Source of the DNA: an uncultured Altererythrobacter sp.
GTDB lineage: Bacteria; Pseudomonadota; Alphaproteobacteria; Sphingomonadales; Sphingomonadaceae
Direction: 5' to 3'
Assembly: GCA_913056125.1 (NCBI GenBank)
Contig: CAJXNC010000015.1
Location: 1-56,389 of the forward strand
Length of the DNA: 56,389 bases
Shown piece by piece: positions 49,533 to 56,389 of the stretch. How positions within the stretch are numbered: the first letter of the stretch is position 1; every line of letters begins with the position of its first letter. Below the pieces are notes generated by a model. That model ran no database searches, was not told where the DNA came from, and saw only the letters and a list, made by a program, of their open reading frames with translations. The position numbers and the translations under genes are program-made.

Positions 49533-50164
49533 GCAAGCTGTTCCTCGCCCTGCGCCTGCTGCTTGGCGCCATTCTGGTCATCACCGCAGTCGAGTACTTC
49601 CTGCCCTTCATCCTGCCGATCGAGATTACCTATAGCTGGGAAGATCCAGTCGCCGCGAGGCTGATGGACATGCTCGAACAGAGCGGCTTGCTGGCCGTGG
49701 GCAAGTTCATCCACCTGGCAGGCGGATTGCTGCTGCTGGTCAACCGCAAGACTCCCTTCGCGCTCGCCGCCTTGATGCCGGTGAATGTCTGCGCGCTGTT
49801 TATCGGCATGTTCGTGGAAGGCGATGCAGCGCTCGCCATTTTCGGCCTCGTCATCGTCGCCGTAAACGGCTTACTTATGCTGGCCATTCTGCCCTCCTAT
49901 GCGCGCATGCTGTCGGCCGGTGAGCTGGCCGATGGCGAGGGAGCGGAACCGGGGCAGAACTATAACAGCCTGTTCGTCAATCCGATGGCCGGCGCCCCGA
50001 CCAAGGCCTATCTCGGCGGGGGAGTCGCACTCGCCGTTGCGCTCTATGCCTATTGGGACGTGATCCCCTTCGCCAATGGCACGACCGGGCTCTACACGCT
50101 GATCTTCCCCGGTGCGGTCTTCGCGATCGGGCTGGTCATGTCGCTGGTAAAGAAGCCAAGCTGA
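49529..50164 (+). CDS. DoxX-like membrane protein, second of a pair
   Basis: A 211-residue protein whose first half parallels its neighbour (SGLLAVGKFIHLAGGLLLLVNRKTPFALAALMPVN), so the two arose by duplication. It adds an acidic loop (GELADGEGAEPGQNYNS) and two more hydrophobic helices at the C-terminus. The 4-bp overlap with the first copy shows translational coupling. They probably act together as a heteromer. The function is unknown. Confidence 0.8.
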   Translation: MSKLFLALRLLLGAILVITAVEYFLPFILPIEITYSWEDPVAARLMDMLEQSGLLAVGKFIHLAGGLLLLVNRKTPFALAALMPVNVCALFIGMFVEGDAALAIFGLVIVAVNGLLMLAILPSYARMLSAGELADGEGAEPGQNYNSLFVNPMAGAPTKAYLGGGVALAVALYAYWDVIPFANGTTGLYTLIFPGAVFAIGLVMSLVKKPS

Positions 50165-50218
50165 AGGAGAGCCAAGCGCGCGCTTCCCTTGTTGCATCTG
50201 TAACTGTAAGCGCGCGCC

Positions 50219-50710
50219 ATGAGCAGCGAACCTATCCTCGTCCTCACCACCGGGGGGACGATCGACAAGCAGTATTTCGACGCGCTGAGCGAGTACCAGG
50301 TCGGCGAGAGCGCCGTCGGCATGCTGCTGCGCATTGCCCGCGCGACCCAGCCCGTCCGTATCGAGGAAGTGCTGCGCAAGGACAGCCTGGAGCTAGACGA
50401 TGCCGACCGTGCGCTGATCGCCGCAAAGGTTGCCGCCGCGCCCGAAAGCCGGGTGATCGTGACCCATGGCACCGACACCATGACCGAGACCGCCAAGGCA
50501 CTGTCCACCATCTCCGGCAAGGTGATTGTGCTGACCGGCGCGCTGGCCCCGGCGCGCTTCATGGAAAGCGATGCGGAGTTCAATCTCGGTATGGCCTTCG
50601 CCACCGCGCAGCTGGCCGAACCCGGCGTCTATATCGCCATGAGCGGGCAGGTCTTCGACGGGCTCAAGGTCAGGAAGGACCGAAAGGCGGAGAGGTTCGT
50701 GGAGGCCTAG
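50219..50710 (+). CDS. Asparaginase-like protein (N-terminal domain only)
   Basis: A 163-residue protein matching the first domain of type I/II L-asparaginase. Both threonine motifs are present: VLTTGGTID near the start and VTHGTDTMTETAKAL in the middle. The second domain is absent, since full enzymes have about 330 residues, and the frame ends cleanly with no sign of frameshift. It is a recognised short form in alphaproteobacteria, whose activity is not known. The downstream DNA encodes nothing resembling the missing half. Confidence 0.85.
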   Translation: MSSEPILVLTTGGTIDKQYFDALSEYQVGESAVGMLLRIARATQPVRIEEVLRKDSLELDDADRALIAAKVAAAPESRVIVTHGTDTMTETAKALSTISGKVIVLTGALAPARFMESDAEFNLGMAFATAQLAEPGVYIAMSGQVFDGLKVRKDRKAERFVEA

Positions 50711-50724
50711 AGATCATCGCAGTC

Positions 50725-51333
50725 TCAGGCGGGTCGATTACTCAGGACAAGCAACACCGCCTGCCCGTTCTTTACTTCGACAACCTGGAGCGTGTTCGGG
50801 TGGCGCGAAATGTAATCACAGGTTGCCAATTTGACCGCCAGCTGTCCTTGGTCATCTTCCCACATCCAATCATCAAGCACGATGTAACCGCCAACCTTCA
50901 TCTTGGCATGGTAGTTTTCAAGGTCGGCCATTACGCCTTCGTAGTAGTGGTTTCCATCGACATAGAGAAAATCTAGCGAGCCATCGGCTATGGAGTGTGC
51001 GGCCTTGTCCGACCGTTCACGTACCCAGTTCTTTTTCCCGGGGCTGGCGTCGATCCGGGCCTTAGCCTGCTCGAAGATCAAGTCCATGTCAGCCTGAGAC
51101 TTGGCAACCCTCCCGCCATACATGCGAGCGGGAAATTCGGGCATAAATTCATAGGGGTCGATTAGGGTATATTCGGCAATCATGCCGGAACCCAGAGCCA
51201 ACTCCGAAAAATTCCCCTTCCAGACACCAATTTCCGCACCCACGGTCCCTCGGGGAAGATAGCCCAGTATGAACCTGCGAGGATTTCCGCTCTTTTGCCT
51301 CAATAGCTTCTTTGCGACCGACTTAAGCGACAT
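50725..51333 (-). CDS. Class I SAM methyltransferase (Methyltransf_24-like)
   Basis: A 202-residue protein. ILGYLPRGTVGAEIGVWKGNFSELAL carries motif I (EIGVWKGNFS), and LDFLYVDGNHYYEGVMADLENYHAKMKVGGYIVLDDWMW is the family block. It matches the Methyltransf_24/TylF-like group often found in saccharide or surface-polymer clusters. It sits beside another methyltransferase; the substrate is unknown. The ATG at 51333 has GTGAGGGA upstream. It is AT-richer than its neighbours. Confidence 0.85.
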   Translation of the reverse strand: MSLKSVAKKLLRQKSGNPRRFILGYLPRGTVGAEIGVWKGNFSELALGSGMIAEYTLIDPYEFMPEFPARMYGGRVAKSQADMDLIFEQAKARIDASPGKKNWVRERSDKAAHSIADGSLDFLYVDGNHYYEGVMADLENYHAKMKVGGYIVLDDWMWEDDQGQLAVKLATCDYISRHPNTLQVVEVKNGQAVLLVLSNRPA

Positions 51334-51435
51334 TCCCTCACCCCACAATTCGTTCAACACACTGCAATCTAAGTCACCCTAATCTGGCAGTATTTCCGTG
51401 ACAAGTCGGCGTGCAAGCGCCGAAATCGACTACAC

Positions 51436-52302
51436 CTATCCACCAACCTTCTGCGCCAGGATATACATGTTGGTCTTGTCCCACCTGCGCAGTTCCTTGA
51501 GGCGCGGGATCATCGACTTCTTGCCCGGCACGAACATCTTGATCGCTTCCTTGAACAGGATCCACGGCGTGCGCTCGCGATAGGGATAGCGATAGATCTC
51601 GATCACCTCGAAGCCGGTTTGCTTGAGGAAGTCGCGCATGATCTGCGCGCTGGCGAAATGCACATGGTCGGGTAGCGCATAGGGCTTGTAATGGTCCTTG
51701 GCCTCGAAATCGGCCGTGTCGCCGGTCTGCACGATGATCTTGCCGCCCGGCCTGGTCAGGCGGTTCATCGTGTTGAAGAAGTCGACCGGGAAGCGCAGGT
51801 GCGAAAACACGTTCATCAGCGACATGTAGTCATACTGCGTGTCATGCGTTTCGAGATCGATGAAGGAGACGTTGAGGCCCTTGGCAGTCGCCCCGGCGCG
51901 CTTCTTCACGTTCGGCTCGCTACCGAAGACTTCCAGCGTGTCGCCATAAAGCTTGGTCAGCGCGGTGATGAATTCGCCGTGGCCGCAACCGATATCGAGC
52001 CAGGTGCCCTTGGGATGGTCGTCACCGAAAATCTCGGCCAGCCGCTCGCGGTGCTGCTTTTCCGAATGGTTGCAATAGAAGCCCGTCACGTCGAGCAGTT
52101 CTTCGCCGCGATGTTCGCCCTGTTCGTGGCCCTTGTCGATTTCCTCGGGCGCCGGGGGATTGCGCACGTAGAGCAGGCCGCAATCGCTGCACTTCACGAA
52201 GTCGTAACCGTTCTCGACATCCCACGGCGTGTATTTCTCGCTCCCGCAGATCATGCACCCGACAGTCGGATTGGGGATCAGCTCCCTGGTCATCTCGTTC
52301 AT
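51436..52302 (-). CDS. SAM methyltransferase with N-terminal zinc ribbon
   Basis: A 288-residue protein. The N-terminus has a CxxC-CxxC zinc ribbon (Cys16/19 and Cys38/41 in VGCMICGSEKYTPW and FVKCSDCGLLYVRNP). WLDIGCGHGEFITAL is motif I. HYKPYALPDHVHFASAQIM is typical of the Methyltransf_13/Methyltransf_23-like enzymes that act on sugar nucleotides or lipids. The pairing with the previous methyltransferase suggests a minor polysaccharide or glycolipid modification. Confidence 0.9.
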   Translation of the reverse strand: MNEMTRELIPNPTVGCMICGSEKYTPWDVENGYDFVKCSDCGLLYVRNPPAPEEIDKGHEQGEHRGEELLDVTGFYCNHSEKQHRERLAEIFGDDHPKGTWLDIGCGHGEFITALTKLYGDTLEVFGSEPNVKKRAGATAKGLNVSFIDLETHDTQYDYMSLMNVFSHLRFPVDFFNTMNRLTRPGGKIIVQTGDTADFEAKDHYKPYALPDHVHFASAQIMRDFLKQTGFEVIEIYRYPYRERTPWILFKEAIKMFVPGKKSMIPRLKELRRWDKTNMYILAQKVGG

Positions 52303-52352
52303 CGGATCATTCTCGCCTGTTCATTGCGTGCATTACACTAACCGCCGACGCG

Positions 52353-52721
52353 CTAAGCCTCTTTGGCGAAGATTGGCAAGGCGGCAAGCCCGGCGCCGAT
52401 CATTCCGCCGACGATCTTCAACCCGTGGTTGAAGAAAGCAATCGCGGGATAGGTCTGCTCGCCAGCCAGCATGTCGGGGATCTGCAGGATGTAATAGAAG
52501 ACGGCCCCGGCAAGGCCCACCAACACGCCTGCCAGCACTCGCGATCCCGCGATATTGCGTCCGGCCCAGACTCCGCCAAGCACAAACAGCAAGAACACCG
52601 TGGCAAAGCCGATCGGCTGGTAGGCGACCTGCGTCGAAGGGGCGATGAAATAAATATAGACTGCATAAAGCAGCTCGGCGCCGACACCTGCGGCGATGAT
52701 CCGCATCCAGTATTTTGCCAT
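52353..52721 (-). CDS. Hypothetical membrane protein, 122 residues
   Basis: Four hydrophobic helices in about 120 residues (WMRIIAAGVGAELLYAVYIYFI, PIGFATVFLLFVLGGVWAG, VLAGVLVGLAGAVFYYILQI and GLKIVGGMIGAGLAAL). No family is recognised. GGAGAGACC precedes the ATG. It follows guaA on the same strand with an 85-bp gap. Confidence 0.7.
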   Translation of the reverse strand: MAKYWMRIIAAGVGAELLYAVYIYFIAPSTQVAYQPIGFATVFLLFVLGGVWAGRNIAGSRVLAGVLVGLAGAVFYYILQIPDMLAGEQTYPAIAFFNHGLKIVGGMIGAGLAALPIFAKEA

Positions 52722-52806
52722 GGCTGGTCTCTCCTCCCGCTCCCGCGGCGAGTGTGAGACACAGCTCCCCGGCAAGTCAATCCGGGTCTTCAGCGCGTGG
52801 CTTACG

Positions 52807-54381
52807 CTATTCCCACTCGATCGTGCCGGGCGGCTTGGAGGTATAGTCGTAGACCACGCGGTTGATGCCCTGCACCTCGTTGACGATGCGCGTGGCGCAA
52901 TTGGTCAGGAAATGGGCATCGAAGGGATAGACATCCGCGGTCATGCCGTCCGTGCTAGTGACCGCGCGCAAGCCGCAAACATTGTCATAGGTACGATAGT
53001 CACCCATCACGCCCACGGTCTTGACCGGCAACAGCACGGCAAAGGCCTGCCAGATGGCATCGTAAAGGCCCGCCTTGCGAATTTCTTCGAGATAGATGGC
53101 ATCGGCCTTGCGCAAGATGTCGCAACGCTCCTTGGTCACTTCGCCCGGAATGCGGATGGCAAGGCCCGGCCCGGGGAAGGGATGGCGGCCGACGAATTGT
53201 TCGTTGAGGCCGAGCTCGCGGCCCAATGCGCGCACCTCGTCCTTGAACAATTCGCGCAGGGGCTCGACCAGCTTCATGTTCATGCGCTCGGGCAGGCCGC
53301 CGACATTGTGATGGCTCTTGATCGTAACCGAAGGGCCGCCGGTGAAGGAAACGCTCTCGATCACGTCGGGATAGAGCGTGCCCTGCGCGAGGAATTCTGC
53401 CCCGCCGATCTTGTTCGCCTCTTCCTCGAACACGTTGATGAATTCGGCGCCGATGAACTTGCGCTTGGCCTCGGGATCGCTGACCCCGGCCAGCCCTTCC
53501 ATGAAGCGCTCCTCCGCATCGACCACCACCAGCGGGATATTGTAATGGTCGCGGAACAGCGTCTCGACCTGTTCGCGCTCATTGAGACGCAGCAAGCCAT
53601 GGTCGACGAAGACGCAGGTCAGCTGGTCGCCAATCGCTTCGTGGATGAGGATCGCCGCGACCGAGCTGTCGACCCCGCCCGAGAGCCCGCAAATGACCCG
53701 CCCGTCGCCAACCTGCGCGCGGATCTCGGCGACCTTGGTGTCGCGATAGGCAGCCATGGTCCAGTCGCCCGGCAGTCCGCAGACCTTGTGCACGAAATTG
53801 GCCAGCAGCTTGCCGCCATCGGGCGTGTGCACCACTTCGGGGTGGAATTGCGTGCCGTAAAACTGGCGTTCCTCGTCGGCGATCACCGCGAAGGGCGCGC
53901 CATCGGACACGGCGACAATGTCGAAACCGGGCGCGAAACGAGTGACCGTATCGCCATGACTCATCCATACCTGGTGGCGCTCGCCGACATTCCACAAGCC
54001 GTCGAACAACGCGCATTCCTGCGTCACGGTAAGATAGGCGCGGCCGAACTCGCCACCATCGCCAACCTCGTGCCCCGGCCTCACTTCGCCGCCGAGCTGG
54101 TGGCTCATCACCTGCTGGCCATAGCAGATGCCGAGGATCGGGATCCCCGCCTCGAACAGCATTTGCGGCGCCCGCGGACTGCCTTCCTCGGGCACGCCGG
54201 CGGGCGATCCGGAGAGAATGATGCCCTTGGGCTTGAGGCGAAGGAACGCTTCTTCCGCCATGCTGAACGGCGCGATTTCCGAATAGACGCCCGCCTCGCG
54301 CACACGGCGCGCAATCAGCTGGGTCACCTGGCTGCCGAAATCGACAATGAGGATGGAATCGGGAATGTGATCTGGGTCCAT
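52807..54381 (-). CDS. guaA: GMP synthase (glutamine-hydrolysing)
   Basis: A 524-residue enzyme converting XMP to GMP. The N-terminal class I glutamine amidotransferase has Cys in [10 protein letters not shown] and the His/Glu pair in QFHPEVVHT. The ATP-pyrophosphatase domain has the PP-loop [13 protein letters not shown], and the C-terminal dimerisation domain ends IEWE as expected. Its length is normal. The 255-bp leader 54382-54636 upstream is the divergent region shared with the UrcA-like gene and carries a repeated motif. Confidence 0.97.
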   Translation of the reverse strand: MDPDHIPDSILIVDFGSQVTQLIARRVREAGVYSEIAPFSMAEEAFLRLKPKGIILSGSPAGVPEEGSPRAPQMLFEAGIPILGICYGQQVMSHQLGGEVRPGHEVGDGGEFGRAYLTVTQECALFDGLWNVGERHQVWMSHGDTVTRFAPGFDIVAVSDGAPFAVIADEERQFYGTQFHPEVVHTPDGGKLLANFVHKVCGLPGDWTMAAYRDTKVAEIRAQVGDGRVICGLSGGVDSSVAAILIHEAIGDQLTCVFVDHGLLRLNEREQVETLFRDHYNIPLVVVDAEERFMEGLAGVSDPEAKRKFIGAEFINVFEEEANKIGGAEFLAQGTLYPDVIESVSFTGGPSVTIKSHHNVGGLPERMNMKLVEPLRELFKDEVRALGRELGLNEQFVGRHPFPGPGLAIRIPGEVTKERCDILRKADAIYLEEIRKAGLYDAIWQAFAVLLPVKTVGVMGDYRTYDNVCGLRAVTSTDGMTADVYPFDAHFLTNCATRIVNEVQGINRVVYDYTSKPPGTIEWE

Positions 54382-54453
54382 GGCATTTGCGCTAGCCCGC
54401 CATGCTTGTTCCTGTCCAGCGGCGCCGTGCTGCGACGCACAGACGCAAATGGC

Positions 54454-54526
54454 ATTGTTGCAAGTTTCTTACGAAACCTGTTGCAAAAACCGCAAGGAGA
54501 GTGGCGCTTTTCGCATTTGCACAATT
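54454..54526 (+). promoter_or_regulatory. Two-part upstream motif, copy 1
   Basis: ATTGTTGCAA (54454-54463) and TGTTGCAA (54479-54486) are followed after exactly 23 nt by TTCGCATTTGCACAATT (54510-54526). The second and third pieces recur with the same 23-nt spacing at 55007-55054. It lies about 110-180 bp upstream of the UrcA-like start at 54637. Confidence 0.7.
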
Positions 54527-54636
54527 CGATGCTGCACTGCACATTAAATCATGAAAACAGGGCGCCCGGTAAAGGGGCCAATCCAACTGGATGAACCTGC
54601 GAAGGCGTTGGAACCATATTGACGGAGCTAAACGCC

Positions 54637-54933
54637 ATGAAGACCATTCTTTTTTCCGCCGCTGCGGCCCTGCTTGTTGCAGCTCCCGCTTCAGCCCAGA
54701 CCTTCGTGCTCGTCGTCGGCGAACTGCCGACGGAGGACGAAGAAACGATTGTCGTCACCGCTTCGCTCGACGAGCAGATCGAAGACGCGATCGAGACCGC
54801 CTGCGTGCGTCCCTTCATCCGCGACCTCAAGGGTTGGCAGATGTACGAACGCTGCGTGGTCGAAGCGCGCGCCGAAATCGACGCACAGCTCGCCGAAAAC
54901 ACCGAATTGCCCGTGACGCTCGCACTTCGCTGA
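54637..54933 (+). CDS. UrcA family-like exported protein
   Basis: A 98-residue protein with a signal peptide (ILFSAAAALLVAAPASA). In the mature part, ETACVRPFIRDLKGWQMYERCVVEARAEIDAQLAE matches the conserved core of the UrcA family, in which two Cys form a disulfide. UrcA proteins are small periplasmic proteins of sphingomonads and relatives with no known function. The ATG at 54637 has GGAG upstream. A terminator follows at 54949-55000. Confidence 0.75.
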   Translation: MKTILFSAAAALLVAAPASAQTFVLVVGELPTEDEETIVVTASLDEQIEDAIETACVRPFIRDLKGWQMYERCVVEARAEIDAQLAENTELPVTLALR

Positions 54934-54948
54934 GGGGGCTCGACCATG

Positions 54949-55000
54949 CCGGAAGGGCGGGTGGGGTACTCCTCTCCCACTCCTCTCGTCCTTCCGGTTT
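54949..55000 (+). terminator. Terminator-like hairpin after the UrcA-like gene
   Basis: CCGGAAGG (54949-54956) pairs perfectly with CCTTCCGG (54990-54997), followed by TTT. An inner GTGGG/CCCAC pair (54961-54965, 54976-54980) stabilises it. It separates the UrcA-like gene from the small ORFs. Confidence 0.65.
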
Positions 55001-55006
55001 GGCCAT

Positions 55007-55054
55007 TGTTGCAAAACTTGCAACAGATGTGGATTTATTCGCATTTGCACAATT
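55007..55054 (+). promoter_or_regulatory. Two-part upstream motif, copy 2
   Basis: TGTTGCAA-AAC-TTGCAACA is a perfect inverted repeat (55007-55025). It is followed, 23 nt after its first arm, by TTCGCATTTGCACAATT (55038-55054). It lies 70-117 bp upstream of the first 27-residue ORF. Both copies serve small-protein genes. Confidence 0.7.
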
Positions 55055-55123
55055 TTCCTCCGTCACCCATTTGGGAACGGCAATCAGGGCAATTCGAAAA
55101 TTACGCCCAAAGGAGATAAAATT

Positions 55124-55207
55124 ATGCGCAACTTTGTGAACATCGCATTCGCCGCAATCGCTTCGGTCGCCGTCAGCGCCACCATGCTGAACGCCATCAT
55201 CGTCTGA
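55124..55207 (+). CDS. 27-residue hydrophobic small protein
   Basis: ATG at 55124 with AAAGGAG eight bases upstream, stop at 55205-55207. The product starts MRNFVNIAFAAIASVAVS and is one hydrophobic helix with a basic residue near the N-terminus, either a tiny membrane protein or a bare signal-like peptide. It is too short for standard gene finding. The strong Shine-Dalgarno and the shared upstream motif are the evidence. Confidence 0.6.
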   Translation: MRNFVNIAFAAIASVAVSATMLNAIIV

Positions 55208-55239
55208 AGCAGACACACACAATTCAAGGGATCGCAATC

Positions 55240-55323
55240 ATGACCAACTTCTTCAAGAAGCTGCTGAACGCCTATTTCGACTCCATGTCGCGCATGCCGC
55301 ACCAGGCCATGTGGATGTTCTGA
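55240..55323 (+). CDS. 27-residue amphipathic small protein
   Basis: ATG at 55240 with AAGGGA upstream, stop at 55321-55323. The product begins MTNFFKKLLNAYFDSM and is rich in Phe, Met and Lys, consistent with an amphipathic membrane-surface helix. It is the same length as the preceding ORF, lies 32 bp after it, and both end before a terminator at 55350-55381. No family is known to me. Confidence 0.55.
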   Translation: MTNFFKKLLNAYFDSMSRMPHQAMWMF

Positions 55324-55349
55324 GGCTACTCACAGCCCGGACAAGCGAG

Positions 55350-55381
55350 CGGCCGCCCTCACCGGGCGGCCGTTTGCGTTT
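55350..55381 (+). terminator. Intrinsic terminator of the small-ORF unit
   Basis: CGGCCGCCC (55350-55358) pairs perfectly with GGGCGGCCG (55364-55372) around a TCACC loop, followed by TTTGCGTTT. It ends the transcript of the two 27-residue ORFs before gyrB. Confidence 0.85.
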
Positions 55382-55469
55382 CGGCGCCCCATTTTCCCAA
55401 TGCGCCAAAGCTGTGGAACATATGCCCGCCAGCTTCCCTTTACCCTCCACGATTCCTATATAATTCCGC

Positions 55470-56389
55470 ATGACGGATACGCTTGACGAGACCCCTGAAA
55501 ACGCACCCCGCAAAGGCGAATATGGCGCCGAGAGCATCAAGGTCCTCAAAGGCCTCGACGCGGTGCGCAAGCGCCCTGGCATGTATATCGGCGATACCGA
55601 TGACGGATCGGGCCTCCATCACATGGTGTTCGAGGTTTCGGACAATGCCATCGACGAAGCGCTGGCCGGCCATTGCGACCTGGTCCTGATCGAGCTCAAT
55701 CCCGACGGATCGGTCTCGGTCGAGGATAATGGCCGCGGCATCCCGGTGGGCATCCACAAGGAAGAAGGTGTTTCCGCCGCCGAGGTCATCATGACCCAGC
55801 TCCACGCGGGCGGTAAGTTCGAAAACACCAGCGACGACAATGCCTACAAGGTTTCGGGCGGGCTCCACGGCGTGGGCGTTTCGGTGGTCAACGCGCTGTC
55901 CGAATGGCTCGAGCTGACCGTCTGGCGTGACGGCAAGGAGCACTGGATGCGCTTCGAGCATGGCGATGCTGTCCAATCGCTCGAAGTGAAGGGCGATGCA
56001 CCCAAGGTCGAGCAGAACCCTGACGACAATGGCTTCAAGAAGGGCACGCGCGTGACCTTCAAGGCCAGCGAGGAGACGTTCAAGAACGTCACCGAGTTCG
56101 ATTTCGACAAGCTCGAGCACCGCTATCGCGAACTTGCCTTCCTCAATTCGGGCGTCCGCATCTTGCTGCGCGACAAGCGCCACGAGGACGTGCTCGAGCA
56201 CGATTTGTTTTACGAAGGCGGCATTGCGGCTTTCGTCAAATGGCTGGACCGCAACAAGCAGGCACTGGTGCCCGAACCAATTTCCGTCTCGGCAGAGAAG
56301 GAAGGCATCGGGATCGACGTGGCGCTGGAATGGAACGATTCCTACTACGAGAACGTGCTGTGCTTCACCAACAACATCCCGCAGCGCGA
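55470..56389 (+). CDS. gyrB: DNA gyrase subunit B (partial, cut by window edge)
   Basis: The first 306 residues of GyrB, the ATPase subunit of DNA gyrase. The GHKL ATP-binding motifs are visible: [15 protein letters not shown] with the ATP-binding Asn, [25 protein letters not shown] and [16 protein letters not shown]. The transducer domain begins around residue 230. The ATG at 55470 gives the standard alphaproteobacterial N-terminus. The gene runs off the window at 56389. Confidence 0.97.
   Translation, partial: MTDTLDETPENAPRKGEYGAESIKVLKGLDAVRKRPGMYIGDTDDGSGLHHMVFEVSDNAIDEALAGHCDLVLIELNPDGSVSVEDNGRGIPVGIHKEEGVSAAEVIMTQLHAGGKFENTSDDNAYKVSGGLHGVGVSVVNALSEWLELTVWRDGKEHWMRFEHGDAVQSLEVKGDAPKVEQNPDDNGFKKGTRVTFKASEETFKNVTEFDFDKLEHRYRELAFLNSGVRILLRDKRHEDVLEHDLFYEGGIAAFVKWLDRNKQALVPEPISVSAEKEGIGIDVALEWNDSYYENVLCFTNNIPQR

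Noticed and set aside
49092-50164. A frameshifted single gene split into two
   Set aside because: The second ORF has its own complete N-terminal helix and repeats the first, so this is a duplication, not a broken gene.
52696-54594. 632-residue plus-strand frame opposite guaA
   Set aside because: Antisense shadow of guaA with no domain similarity.

Overview
The window looks like a chromosomal segment of an alphaproteobacterium of the order Sphingomonadales, most probably the Erythrobacteraceae. This is inferred from the high-GC codon use, the gene content (GapR/DUF2312, DUF1244, UbiG beside aspartokinase, UrcA-like secreted protein, TPR-CHAT protein) and the short intergenic palindromes. No marker gene fixes the genus. 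Most of the 56 kb is densely packed core genome on both strands. The right edge cuts gyrB and the left edge cuts an unidentified gene.

Layout. 0-5.3 kb: alpha/beta hydrolase, MtfA-type peptidase, GNAT and nitronate monooxygenase pair, NTF2-like lipoprotein, aspartokinase. 5.4-15.8 kb: ubiG, bestrophin-like channel, ArsC-like/ABM pair, the yebC-hypothetical-ruvC operon, a membrane gene whose ribosome binding site lies in a long hairpin, gapR, DUF1244, pyruvate kinase, an SDR, and a membrane GGDEF-EAL protein. 15.8-20.0 kb: an accessory, visibly AT-richer block ending at tRNA-Gly(GCC). In it six short genes, including a PilZ protein and a PAP2 protein, alternate one by one with palindromic repeats. 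20.2-31.1 kb: thioredoxin/TPR protein, Lon-N domain protein, MarC, argB, PPK2, NhaA-TerC and several small lipoproteins. 31.1-31.9 kb: a three-gene cluster with a DUF2188 protein and AT-rich stretches. 32-40.5 kb: nrdB and nrdA, separated by about 5 kb that carries membrane proteins and a large secreted TPR-CHAT protein. 40.5-54.4 kb: two paralogous O-methyltransferases bracketing DUF1330, TraB-like, pyrE and nadB; an ABC ATPase; a CHCC zinc-finger protein; DUF924; paired membrane proteins; a short asparaginase-like protein; two further methyltransferases; guaA. 54.6-56.4 kb: an UrcA-like protein, two 27-residue ORFs absent from ordinary gene calls, and gyrB.

How the parts relate. Core nucleotide and cofactor metabolism is well represented (nrdA/nrdB, pyrE, guaA, nadB, argB, lysC, pyk, ubiG). 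The GGDEF-EAL enzyme and the adjacent PilZ protein form a plausible local cyclic-di-GMP maker/breaker and receptor set. The most unusual material is non-coding: (1) a roughly 182-bp element present three times plus a half copy fused to tRNA-Gly, with terminal inverted repeats and a tRNA-Gly-like interior; (2) a hairpin repeat found in three convergent intergenic regions; (3) a 29-nt motif present twice; (4) a shared two-part motif upstream of the small secreted proteins near gyrB; (5) a hairpin hiding a ribosome binding site downstream of gapR. All similarity statements come from reading this sequence and from knowledge of protein families. No database search was made.
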